From Cryptomeria japonica (lineage: Eukaryota; Streptophyta; Pinopsida; Cupressales; Cupressaceae): 64,000 nucleotides of DNA. Shown in pieces: positions 45,596 to 54,998 of the stretch. The notes under the pieces were generated by a model. It did no database searches. It was not told where the DNA came from and was given only the letters and a program-made list of their open reading frames with translations. The stretch spans positions 876,873,594 through 876,937,593 of the forward strand of contig NC_081409.1 of NCBI RefSeq assembly GCF_030272615.1. Reading direction: 5' to 3'. Within the stretch, counting starts at the first letter, position 1. Every line of letters starts with the position of its first letter. Position numbers and translations under genes: made by a program.

Positions 45596-48500
45596 TTACA
45601 AGCTCTTTTCAGCCTCTGCAGTTACTTCAACATGTTGTTCGGTTGCAACCTCTTCTGTCTTTTCAGGGGCCCTCTCCAACTGTTCTGGATCCTGGGTGGC
45701 ATATTTAGTTTCCCACTCACTATATACCTCTTCTGTCGGCCACGAGAAATTAATCACATTATCTTTAGTTTTAGTCAACCTTTTCCAAGAATTTCTCATT
45801 TTGTTGACTTCTGAATTGAGAAAACCATAAGGTGATTTAATTTTCTCTATTTCTTGTATTGTCACAACGAAAAAAGAAGCATCATCAAGATCAATAATTC
45901 CTCTAACTCTTGTTGATAACTTAGCTTCTATCTCCTTAAGCCATATTTGTTTGTCTTTTAACTGATCCGGGCTAGCAAAAACTCCTAGGAGCAACTCAAA
46001 AACTTGGTCAGTGTATTCCTTCTTGCACAAATTGACCTTTCTATCCACATTATCCACCTCTGCTGCTAATTGAATTAAGATTTTAGCGACATCAGAAGTG
46101 GATTTAATGATGGGATTGGCCCTTGCTTCATCACAGGATACACACATAAACTCTAAATCTACCTCCCTAGGCCTCCATCTGTCAAAAATAGGTGTTAAAA
46201 TGACCTTGTCTCTCCTGAGCTCATTCCATATTTCCATAATTTTACCTACATTGTTGTAGAGAAATGAGGCATTTATTGTATCTGCAAAACTAGAAATTGT
46301 AGCTCTTACCCTCTCCTCATACTTCTTTTCATATAAGGCTTGAGCCTGTTTCAAATTTTCTAATTATTGAGAAGTAATTTCAATCATCTGAGAGCTAGAG
46401 GGTTCTGGAGATAGTGGAAACTCAATGATAGGGCTTGAAAGTGGAGGTCTTGCAGGAAAAGAGGAGATCATCAGTGTTGAAGACTCACCTTGATGGTGTT
46501 GTCCAGTCAACTGGCTCTGCAATTTGGCAATGATGCTATCCTTACCTCTTATCTCCTCCTTGGCACTGTTGTAGGCCTTTAAAACTATTTCCAACTTGAT
46601 TTGGAGGGCCTCTTTCTCTTTAGCTTCTTTCTTTGCTACTGCAACACTGAATTTTGCAGTCTCCAACACAGTGCTGGCAGCCTCTACTACCCTTGTACTC
46701 TGCACTCTCTTCACCATCATTCCACCAAGGTAACTTGACCCTGGGGTGTCCTTGCTTTTCTTGCTCTCATTTCTCTTGAGAGACCACATAACAAGTGCAG
46801 CATTATCTTTATTGAAAGTGACCCCCTCCATAGGTTTAGTCTCTTTCCTTACTGCATCTAATACCAGGGCATCTGCAATATCCCATTCAGGTAAGATAAG
46901 CACTCCAGCTTGTGCTACCATATCTCTTCCCTGCTCAGGGGTGATGGTTTTGAATTCTTCCATCATCTCTTGCTTTACTTCCTCTTCCACCAAGGCTGGA
47001 TCTTTATTAGGCTACTCAGCCTTTCTTGTTTCACATCTAGCATTATATCTATCTATGTGTTGTTTCCATATAAATTGCATAAATGCTTCGGATGTGACAA
47101 AATTGTTGTCAGCTAGAAAGGCACTACTTGCCTTCTTTATTTCAGGATCCCATTCCTGGCCTTTAAGTTTAGTGGAAGTAATATCCATTCCAACGGCAAT
47201 GGGTTCTTCTGGCATCCCCTCTTCTACTTCATCATAGTTGTATGCAATTTTCCCTAAACTACCCAATTGTATGAGTTGCTCAGCTGCTGCTTGCTCATTT
47301 CCTATATGGATAGGAGATTGGGATGGGGAATACAAACGTGTATCTGATTGTATTTCTTTCCCCACCCTTTGCTTCTTTGGGCTCTCTTGGATGTCAATGA
47401 CATCTTGTATCTTCCTCTTTCCTTTGGAGGTAGAGGGCTCCCCTATTGTAGGCACCAGCACACTACAACCTGATTTTTTATGCAATGTGTAATCACCAGG
47501 AGGGATTGGCTTGCTAGAAGCTGACCTACTAAGAATCATTCTGGCTTTCACAGGGTTTCTCTTGATTATAGCTTCCCTCTTCTCTTTCAATGTCTGCATC
47601 ACGTCCTCAAAACAAACAATTAAAAACTTTATTTTCTCCTCTAGTGGGAAAAAACTAGACAATGGGTCATAGCTAGCATCAAACTGATGCACAAAATCCA
47701 GCGCTTTCTTATAAGCCACCCACTTTTCTTTTATTAGTTCCTGCTCATCTAGATCAAATTCATTTCTGATGAGGTCCTCAGGAAACTCGAATTGATGAGG
47801 CATACCTTTGCATGCTACCTTCTTCCTAAACATACCATTGAAGAAGTCCTCTGGATCAACACACCTAGACACTGCAGTGGATAAATGATAAGGTTTGAGG
47901 AAATCCTCAAAACAATTCCAGCCTCCCTTTGTTATTACAAATTGGTGAGCTATGGTAGCTGCAGGGAAAATAGTCCCTTTACCCCTGCCTGTCAACTCTG
48001 CCTCTTGCAAGCCACCAATTTGTCTGAGGATCTCCGTGATTCCCACTTTGAGAGGGACCTGGTAAGGTAACAAAAATGGAGTGCCTCTGAAACCAAAAAT
48101 TCTGAAAACTGTGGAAACTGGATATAAATAAATGTCACCCCAGTTATGAACAATGTTTATGTTCTATGCGAATTCTTTTGGTCTCATGAATTCCAGAAGA
48201 ACTTTGGGGATTCTTGGGTTTTCAGAATAGAGGAGAGTCCTTATCTTTGATGAAAATTATTTATCAAACTTCAGAAAACTGGCATCCTCTCTATCCCATG
48301 ACAACACATTACTCCATAACTGTACTGACATTTTTTCTCCTTCCTTCTACTTAACTAGGTCTAATCCACTGGAAAAATCATCACCACCTTTGAAGAGAAA
48401 AAGATGCATTAGGAGTGAGTACCATCCGAAAGGCCTATCCACCTTTCCATTCTTAATTCCTATCAACCCTCCATGGTTAGCATCAGCAATAAAGGAGGCA

Positions 48501-49237
48501 TAATCAAATGTGATTGCGAGAGAAGGATTCAAAATCTGAGCAATCATTAGCAAGTAATGATTCGGCATATTTGCTTCAGCATCTTCTCCCAAAACTTGAC
48601 AAAGTGACCAATACATTCCTTTGGCCCTCAGAGTGAACATACTTAATGAGAAGAGCTCTTGTGTGCTAGGTCCTACAACTGTTAACCCTCCAATTTTCAC
48701 AAAAAATTCTTTAAGAGGCCCATTTCTGAGATGACTCCTCTGTGCACCGTAAATTTGGGCTAATGATGTGAAGTTTATAGGATCTAGAAAGTTTGTAAAC
48801 TCATTAAGCCCAAATGTTGTCCTAAACTCGTCAGCATTAATTTCAACAAGGGTTTTCCCATTTACATCCCGAATGCTTCTTGTAACTGGGTCATAGTTTA
48901 ACGCCATTTGGGTCAGCAAATCTGTGTCCATGAATACCCCTGGGACTACTAGTTTCCCAACATCCAGTTCCCAGATACTGTTTTGCAGGGCAGGAGAATT
49001 TCTCATTCTGAATCCCACTTTAAACAACCCCAACCCAGACAGTCCAACCTGTGGGTCTCTCAACCAATTTCCCTTGTCATATAATCCTTCTCCTATTTTT
49101 AGATGGGGAGCCTTGGGCACTAGCTCTTTTGCCTTTGATGCCTGGTTAGTTGACAATGTCAACTGTTCTAAAAAATCATCACATACACTCCTCTCTGAAT
49201 AGTTAACCTTACCGGAAAATTATCTTTTAGGAGCCAT
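45596..49237 (-). pseudogene. Giant ORF of Ret-7 (unknown function)
   Basis: From the ATG at 49237 to the stop at 45596 one frame of 1,213 codons is kept over 3.6 kb, with six in-frame stops (one at codon 6) and no frameshift. Residues about 1-400: globular, starting MAPKR, with YDPVTR...GKTLVEIN followed by TTFGL near residue 116-140. Residues about 400-800: basic and acidic stretches and a KGKRKIQDVIDIQESPKKQR segment that looks like a nuclear localisation signal. Residues about 800-1213: K/E-rich coiled-coil-like segments and a W-P-T-E-E-V-Y-S-E-W stretch. No catalytic or zinc motif is seen. Layout, length and the short motif match the Ret-4 LTR ORF and, more weakly, the Ret-5 ORF. Confidence 0.75.
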
Positions 49238-49849
49238 TTTGAAAATGCAAGAAATAAATGCCACTCTTAAACAACTCTGCGAAGAATTAATTATCTATTT
49301 TAGAACACTGCACAAGAATTGCTACACAAAAATACAAGAGAACCTATTCTTTGCTTGAAGGAATTTGCTCTGCAACTAAACCGACTTGCTCTATATATCA
49401 GGAGAATAACTCTGCATCTGCTCTTCTGCAAAATCCTTTAAAAGATATCTTTACCCAGTTGTTAAGAAATCAAATATTTGTACTTATGGCCTTAACTATA
49501 ACATTGATTCCGCATGCTTCGACCGTCCCTTCAAAATTGAATTCATACAAGAATTCGTATTTTCGCTCCAACGGGTCACAACATTCCTGCAAGTGTTTCA
49601 TTCTGCTCTTTCACAAGTTCACGAAGCATAACTATCGGGCAGCTTGGTCCTGCGAAATAACGCCAACCGTTCGATCAAAAGAAACTTGATCGAGCGTTAG
49701 GTTAACTGACGGCTTTGGCTTTACTCTGGGTCCCAATTTTCTATTGGCTACATGATACCATGTGGCATCTGACCATTGGCCTTGAAATTCCCTTCGCATT
49801 CCACTTGATATTGGTCACGTATCTTTCTTTCATACTGCTGGTTCCACCT

Positions 49850-50740
49850 TGGAGGGCCCACACTTTCTTCTTAGACCACGTGTCATCATGACACGTGGAC
49901 GGCTCGCGTTCACTCTCGCTATTTCGCGGGGTATAAAGGACGTGCATCTTACCTTTGTGAAATAGCGTGGGCCGTCAGATCATCTCTGAAATTGATCGGC
50001 GTTTAATCCTCTGAAAAGGCTCTCAAGAAGGGTGGGCCCGCTGACTCGTCGTGAACACCTGGCACCCAGTCACTTTCGGAGCTGACTTGTCACTCTGTTA
50101 TTTGCCAAAAGGAAACCACAGGGCCCCACTCTCTTCACAACAACTACATCCTCTAGGTCATCATCATGACACGTGGACGGCTCGCGTTCACTCTCGCTAT
50201 TTCGCGGGGTATAAAGGACGTGCATCTTACCTTTGCGAAATAGCACGGGCCGTCGGATAATCTCTGAAGTTGATCAGCGTTTAATCCTCTGAAAAGGCTC
50301 TCAGGAAGGGTGGGCCCGCTGACTCATCGTGAACACCTGGCACTCAGTCACTTTCAGAGCTGACTTATCACTCTGTTATTTGCCAAAAGGAAACCACAGG
50401 GCCCCACTCTCTTCGCAATAGCTACATGCTCCAGGTCAACATCATGACACGTGGATGGCTCGCATTCACTCTCGCTATTTCATGGGGTATAAAGGACGTG
50501 CATCTTACCTTTGCAAAAGAGCGCGGGCCATTGGATCCTCTCTGAAGTTGATCGGCTCTTAATCCTCTGAAAAGGCTCTCAGGAAGGGTGGGCCCGCTGA
50601 CTCGTCGTGAACACCTGGCACCTAGTCACTTTCGGAGCTGACTTGTCACTCTGTTATTTGCCAAAAGGAAACCACAGGGCTTCAATAAATTGTTAACAGC
50701 TATACTTGCTAGGTCATCTCCACCTGCGACCTGACTCACC
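49850..50740. repeat. 278-bp tandem array in the Ret-7 5' region
   Basis: Three copies plus a partial one. The word CATGACACGTGGA starts at 49887, 50165 and, with one change, 50443, so the period is exactly 278 bp twice. Each unit contains a G-box core, 'ctatttcgcggggtataaag', 'gggtgggcccgctgactc' and 'gccaaaaggaaaccacaggg'. The third copy runs into a diverged partial unit near 50690. Confidence 0.9.
49877..49899. promoter_or_regulatory. Perfect G-box palindrome
   Basis: CCACGTGTCAT C ATGACACGTGG is an 11-bp perfect inverted repeat around one base and holds two CACGTG cores. In plants such motifs bind bZIP and bHLH factors. The other two array units keep only the right half. Confidence 0.65.
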
Positions 50741-51266
50741 TCTGGGGCCCACCTTTCAGCCTTTAATCCTGCCCCACTGACTGTTGTGACTTGTGCCATG
50801 TGCCACCATTTTACTTGATGTGAACAACCAGCTGGACCATCTATGTGGCATGCCATGTGGTTTTCGCAACTTCACTGGTTTTAAACTACATGCAACTTCA
50901 CCTAGCGAAATAGCGCGAGCCATGGATCAATCCACAAGATGCGCGCTGGTTACTGGGCCCGACAACTTTAGAAGAGAAATACATAAGGCATAAATTTTTT
51001 GATTAATCAACATAACCGCCTAGGCAAACAACAAGGGGGGAACACTTCCTATGACCCCATGACCCATTACTTAAGTGAATAAAGTAATGAAAGATTAGAA
51101 ACCAGAGGTTTTAGAATGAAACACAAGAGGATTTAAAAAACAAAAACCCTTAAACCCTTGAGGTCTAGAACAAAGCTGAAGCATTTGGAACGACACCTTA
51201 TTCAAAATTTCAACAAAACATAGCCAACCATGGGAAAAGAAAAGCCCATTTTAATCAGTGATAACA

Positions 51267-51271
51267 ATATG
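51267..51271. repeat. Ret-7 target-site duplication, right
   Basis: ATATG, identical to 44652-44656. Counting it once restores a continuous integrase frame. Confidence 0.85.
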
Positions 51272-52316
51272 ATTGACAAGTTTCACAAGAAATATGGTAC
51301 AGGTCATGGGTCAGCAGATGCCATTGCACATCAAATCTTGAAGGCTAGATATTATTTGCCTAGCATATTTAAGGATACTCATGAGCATATTCGACATTTC
51401 CATATGTGCCAAACTGCAGCCTCCAGAGAAAGAAATCTGGTTATGCCTCTCCAACCAGTGTTCGAGGTCAGACCTTTTGCTCAATGGGAACTGGATTTCA
51501 TAGGTGTTATTAACCCTAACTCATCTTCAGGACATAAGTTTATTCTTACAGTAACAGATTATTGTACCTAGTGGACAAAAGCCATTGCATGCTAAAATGC
51601 TATTACTGAGGTAGTCCTAAAATTTATTGAAGAGCATATCGTCACCAAGTTTGGTATGTTGTTCGCTCTGGTATGTGACAATGGTCCTGCTTTTACTTCT
51701 GCACAGTTGATGCAATGGTCATACCAATATAAAGTGATATTAAAATTTTCATCCAACTATTACCCGCAAGGTAATGGGGTAGTTGAATCCATGAACAAGA
51801 ACATTCTAGATGTCATCAAGAAGCTACTTGAGAAAAACCCCAGGGATTGACATAATCAAATGAGATACGCCTTATGGGCTTATCGAACCGGAGTAAAGGC
51901 CACCTTGGGAACTTCTCCATATTACCTTGTCTATGGCTATACCCCTATTTTCCCAATCAACTTGCAAATACCGGTCCTCCAATTAATGAAAGAAATTGAC
52001 ATTGAGGATCAGGTAGAGGTTCACCTCTTAAATTTATTAAGACTTGATGAAAAAAGGATTAATATGATACAACACTTTGCCAAGCACCAAGTCATTGTTA
52101 AGCAGTGGTTTGATAAAAGCTTTTTGGATCTCTGACCTAGTCCTGTTATGGGACAAGGCCAAGGAAAAGAAAGGTGATCATCATAAGTTTGAAAAGTTGT
52201 GGTTAGGTCCTTACCAAATAGCTGAAATTCTAGGCGAGAACACTTTTAGGTTGAGCTCTTTGACTAGAGAACTGGTATCATTTCCCATCAATGGTTAGTT
52301 CCTCAAGCACTACTTT
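51272..52316 (+). pseudogene. pol: Ret-4 integrase
   Basis: The frame resumes after Ret-7 with the H2C2 zinc-binding part (HKKYGTGHGS...HIRHFHMCQ). The core follows with WELDFIGV, LVCDNGPAF and GNGVVES (D, D, E kept). The C-terminal domain has DLVLLWDKAKEKKGDHHKFEKLWLGPYQI and ends at the FPING motif near 52298; LKHYF-type residues follow after a stop. Stops lie near 51570, 51593 and 51848, and a one-base shift lies near 52100-52130. Confidence 0.9.
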
Positions 52317-52885
52317 TATTAAATCCTCAATAAAGCTTGACTTGTTGTATATAGTAGTTAGTTGTTTTCTTTTTGGTTGTGCTTCATGTTTTTGGGCCTT
52401 ATTGTGTGTTTTCCCTTTTGTTTTTATTTTCTTTGCTTGTTTGTTCTTTTGTTTGTTGAGTCGAGGTATACATGTTTTATTCTCAAAGATTCTAAAAGGA
52501 AATAGGTATCCTTTGCATAACATCTTGCCAAATTCTGAGAGACTTCAACTCTTTGTAATTTATGACTTCATTGTCATTTGGTTAAGTTTGAAACCTTTGT
52601 CTATACTCGTTCAAAGTGGTATATAATCATTTAAATATGATGTGACTTTTGACTTTCAATTGGAAAAGGCTAGCTTGATAAACTCAGCACTAACGTCACA
52701 TTAAGATACATCAGAAAAGTTTTGTGAGATAACAGATAAACTGGTTTTCAAGTGAAAAATCTGAAGTCAAGGCGTTTCATGTTATCCACCATGGCTCCCA
52801 ACCCAGTTATCAAACTTCAATGTTTGAAAGTTGCTTAAAAGGTTATTGAAGAAAGAAGTCATTCTTTATATCCTATAATGTTTTC

Positions 52886-52928
<43 letters not shown>

Positions 52929-53360
52929 AGAAATGATCCTCTTAAGCAACTCAAATGGGTGTTTCAAGTAACCTCCACCGGGGCTATGGATGCCTAGCTG
53001 GTAGTGGAGCACTGTTTGATGGGAACCAGAGGTATCTTTGTCGGGGCTATAGATGCTTGACTGGCAGCAGAGCTATGCCCAGGATGACCATGCACAAAAA
53101 ACGGGTAATGACTTCATCTATGTAGCTTGCGCCTAGTTTCCTCTGATTATCTGCATTATTGAAATGATGGAGTAACAAATCATACACACACACTTAAGAG
53201 TTAATCATGCCTATTTCTCTTCTTGGTTGTTTGTTCATCACTTCACTTGTCTTTTACTCTTATACATCTATTTGAATGATAATAGCCTTAAGTGTCAGGT
53301 TAACCAGAGATTCTGAAGTTCTAAATTGCCTATAGTCATTTTTCCTAGATAGTCACCATT
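52317..53360 (+). other. Ret-4 3' untranslated region
   Basis: About 1 kb without a supported gene. It contains a (GA)n run at 52891-52924 and two near-repeats of 'cggggctat.gatgc.t..ctgg.ag..gagc' at about 52979-53010 and 53042-53072. The 20 bases before the 3' LTR are not purine-rich, so a normal polypurine tract is not visible next to the LTR. Confidence 0.6.
52891..52924 (+). repeat. (GA)17 microsatellite
   Basis: Uninterrupted GA dinucleotides, preceded by an A run and followed by AAAAAAG. It lies in the 3' untranslated region of Ret-4. Confidence 0.95.
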
Positions 53361-53449
53361 TGTTATGCCTTGCATATCTTTTCCCCATTAGTCTCCTTGA
53401 GTCGAAATGTGGGCCCCCTTTTTCTTTTTTTTTTGGGTTCTTTTTGGTT

Positions 53450-54460
53450 TTTACCTCGGAACTCTAGAGCCCTGGAGTCCCGAGGTCTTTTTTGTTTTTG
53501 ACCTCATAATTCTGGAGTCCTAGAGTCCCAAGGTCCTTTTGTCTTTTTACCTCAGAACTACGGAGTCCCAAGGTCCCTTTTGTTTTTGACCTCAGAACCC
53601 CAGAGTCCCGGAGCCCCGAGGTCATCTTTGCTTGCCAACCTCGGAACCACGGATCCCCAGAGTTCCGGGGTGGGGTGTTCTTTTTCTTTTGTCGAGATCG
53701 AAAGCCTGGGACCTCAGAGTCCTGAGGTTGTGTTTAACACCTTCGTATGGACGGGTTCGGGGAGCTATAAATAGAGATGATGGACTTTTAAAATTCATTT
53801 TGTGCATTTAGAGCTCCTCCTCCCTAGCTCCAAATCATGAACTTCTGGACCTCCGAGCTTTCTTTGGCATTTTCAGGCATTTTGATTCACCGGGTTGGTG
53901 AATTTTCTCGCCCTTGTTGTGATTTATAGGTTATATTTTCTTTCCTTTCTTTTTTATTTGTTTTTCTTTCATTTTTTCATCCCTTTATTTTTCATTGTGC
54001 GCCCTAGTTTTTGAGCCCGAAACCCCGGAGCCCCGGAGTTCCGGGTGGCTTCCATTTCATAACCTCAGAACCCTGGAGTTCTGGGTGGTTGGCTTGACCT
54101 ACCCCAAAACCCTGGAACCCCAAAGTTCTGGGTCTTTTCATTCCCACCACCCCGGAACCCCAGATCCCCAGAGTCTCGGGATGCCTTTTCCTTCTACCAT
54201 TACGGAACCACAGATCCCTTGAGTTCGGGGCGGTTTCATTTCCACCATCTCGGAACCTCGGATCCCCAGAGTCCTGGGGTGCCTTTTCATTCCACTAACC
54301 TGGGAACCCTGGATCCTTGAAGTTCTAGGCGGTTTCATTTCCATCACCCTGAAACCCCAGAGTTCTGGATAACCCCATTCCTAACCTCAGAACCCCAAGG
54401 CCCTGAAGTTCTGAGCCTTCTCCCCTTATGCCTGGCCCGGGACCCCGAAGTCCCGAAGTA
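53450..54460 (+). repeat. Array of short CGG-type palindromic modules, 3' LTR
   Basis: Same module class as at 19490-20730, arranged 53450-53730 before and 54010-54460 after the TATA box. Units such as CCCGGAGCCCCGGAGTTCCGGG at 54022-54043 are well preserved and GC-rich, in contrast to the AT-rich surroundings. Confidence 0.8.
53766..53774 (+). promoter_or_regulatory. TATA box of Ret-4 3' LTR
   Basis: TATAAATAG, conserved in sequence and context with 19958-19966. Confidence 0.7.
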
Positions 54461-54500
54461 AATTAAAGTTTATGCCTAATTTTGGAGACCGGAGATTTTT

Positions 54501-54513
54501 TTTTTGCTTGCAG
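54501..54513 (+). promoter_or_regulatory. Splice-acceptor-like site upstream of the LTR ORF (3' LTR)
   Basis: A T run followed by TTGCTTGCAG/G, 15 bases before the ATG at 54528. It corresponds to 20776-20787. Confidence 0.55.
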
Positions 54514-54527
54514 GTTCGAGTGGTTAG

Positions 54528-54998
54528 ATGGACTCATCCTCCAACAAAAGAGGCAAAGAAATTGATAGACTCCCAAACACCATAAAATACCATTATCAAG
54601 GATAGGTCCATGTTTCAAAGCTTGAGGATCAAATTAGATGGGTTACAAATACTGAAATCGGCCACATGGAAATTGAAGATATCAGGGCTCAATTGGATAA
54701 ACCTAGTCTAGAGGCCCTCCACTGAAGAATCAAGAGATTCGGCCTAGTGGAAGCTACTATATTCCCACAGTCATTACAGGCACCAGAATTAATAATGGCC
54801 ATTGCTCCATTTTACAATCCAGAGACTAGAAAGTGCATAGATGCACAAGGAAAAATGGTTATAGACTTGTCCCCAGATATGCTTGGATTCGTCTTTGGTA
54901 TCCCCACCACGGAAGAAGTATTTTTGCTAACCGAAGGAGAGGCCTTAAAGGCATGGAATGACAAAGTATCAACCAGTAAGAGGCACATGAATACCAAC
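54528..54998 (+). pseudogene. N-terminal part of the LTR ORF in the Ret-4 3' LTR
   Basis: The ATG at 54528 starts M-D-S-S-S-N-K-R-G-K and stays in one frame to 54998, with two in-frame stops (one TAG, one TGA). It includes the same YNPETR...FGIP motif as 34398-37815, here near residue 97. Ret-8 cuts it after the ...SKRHMN region. This copy fixes the start of the ORF family. Confidence 0.75.

Larger units (their letters stand above)
44657..51266 (-). mobile_element. Ret-7: 6.6-kb solo LTR carrying a giant ORF
   Basis: The block splits the Ret-4 integrase. It begins TGTTGTCTTC and ends GATAACA on the plus strand (TG/CA) and is flanked by the exact 5-bp duplication ATATG (44652-44656, 51267-51271). 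I find no pair of LTRs, primer site or polypurine tract inside it. The simplest reading is a solo LTR of a family related in design to Ret-4: promoter region, giant ORF, about 940 non-coding bases, CA end. Both families start TGTTAT on the coding strand. Confidence 0.7.
49238..51266 (-). promoter_or_regulatory. Ret-7 5' region (promoter and leader)
   Basis: About 2 kb upstream of the ORF on its coding strand. It is richer in GC than the rest, contains a tandem array (about 49850-50740) and several CACGTG/ACGTGG (G-box type) words. A possible splice acceptor (TTCTTCGCAG) lies about 55 bases before the ATG. I could not place a TATA box on the coding strand with confidence; the three 'ggtataaagga' words in the array are on the opposite strand. 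Confidence 0.5.
19377..54998 (+). mobile_element. Ret-4: Tat-type Gypsy retrotransposon with giant ORF-bearing LTRs
   Basis: Two copies of an LTR that starts TGTTATGCCTTGCATAT are present, at 19377 and 53361. The first ends at 38853, just before a Tat-type primer site and gag. Removing the nested block 20816-34396 leaves a 5' LTR of about 5.9 kb; about 204 bp known from the second copy are missing at the insertion point, so the original was about 6.1 kb. The internal region carries gag, protease, an archaeal-type RNase H, RT, RNase H and, after the Ret-7 insertion, integrase. The 3' LTR is cut at 54998 by Ret-8 and continues outside the window. Confidence 0.8.
53361..54998 (+). repeat. Ret-4 3' LTR, first part
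   Basis: Starts TGTTATGCCTTGCATAT like 19377. The two sequences have unrelated bases immediately upstream, which fixes the LTR edge at TG. It carries the TATA box, palindrome arrays, acceptor-like tract, ATG and the first 157 codons of the LTR ORF before Ret-8 interrupts it. Confidence 0.85.

Noticed and set aside
45596-49237. A host gene trapped in the Ret-4 integrase
   Set aside because: The block has TG/CA ends and a 5-bp target duplication and shares its plan with the Ret-4 LTR, so transposition explains it better.
49921-50230. Promoters driving plus-strand genes from the three 'ggtataaagga' words
   Set aside because: No supported plus-strand gene follows, and the words are part of a tandem unit; their role cannot be decided from sequence.
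44657-51266. A DNA transposon with TGTT...AACA inverted ends
   Set aside because: Inverted similarity covers only a few bases, and a 5-bp duplication with TG/CA ends fits retroviral-type integration.
54513-54530. tRNA T-loop-like word GGTTCGAG
   Set aside because: No cloverleaf can be drawn around it; it lies directly after the splice-acceptor-like tract and is not conserved in the other LTR.
34397-54998. Ret-4 ORF as a separate tandem element next to an unrelated gag-pol element
   Set aside because: The primer site and gag directly follow the CA end at 38853 and the second copy follows the integrase, as expected for two LTRs of one element. The alternative is kept as a way to refute the finding.
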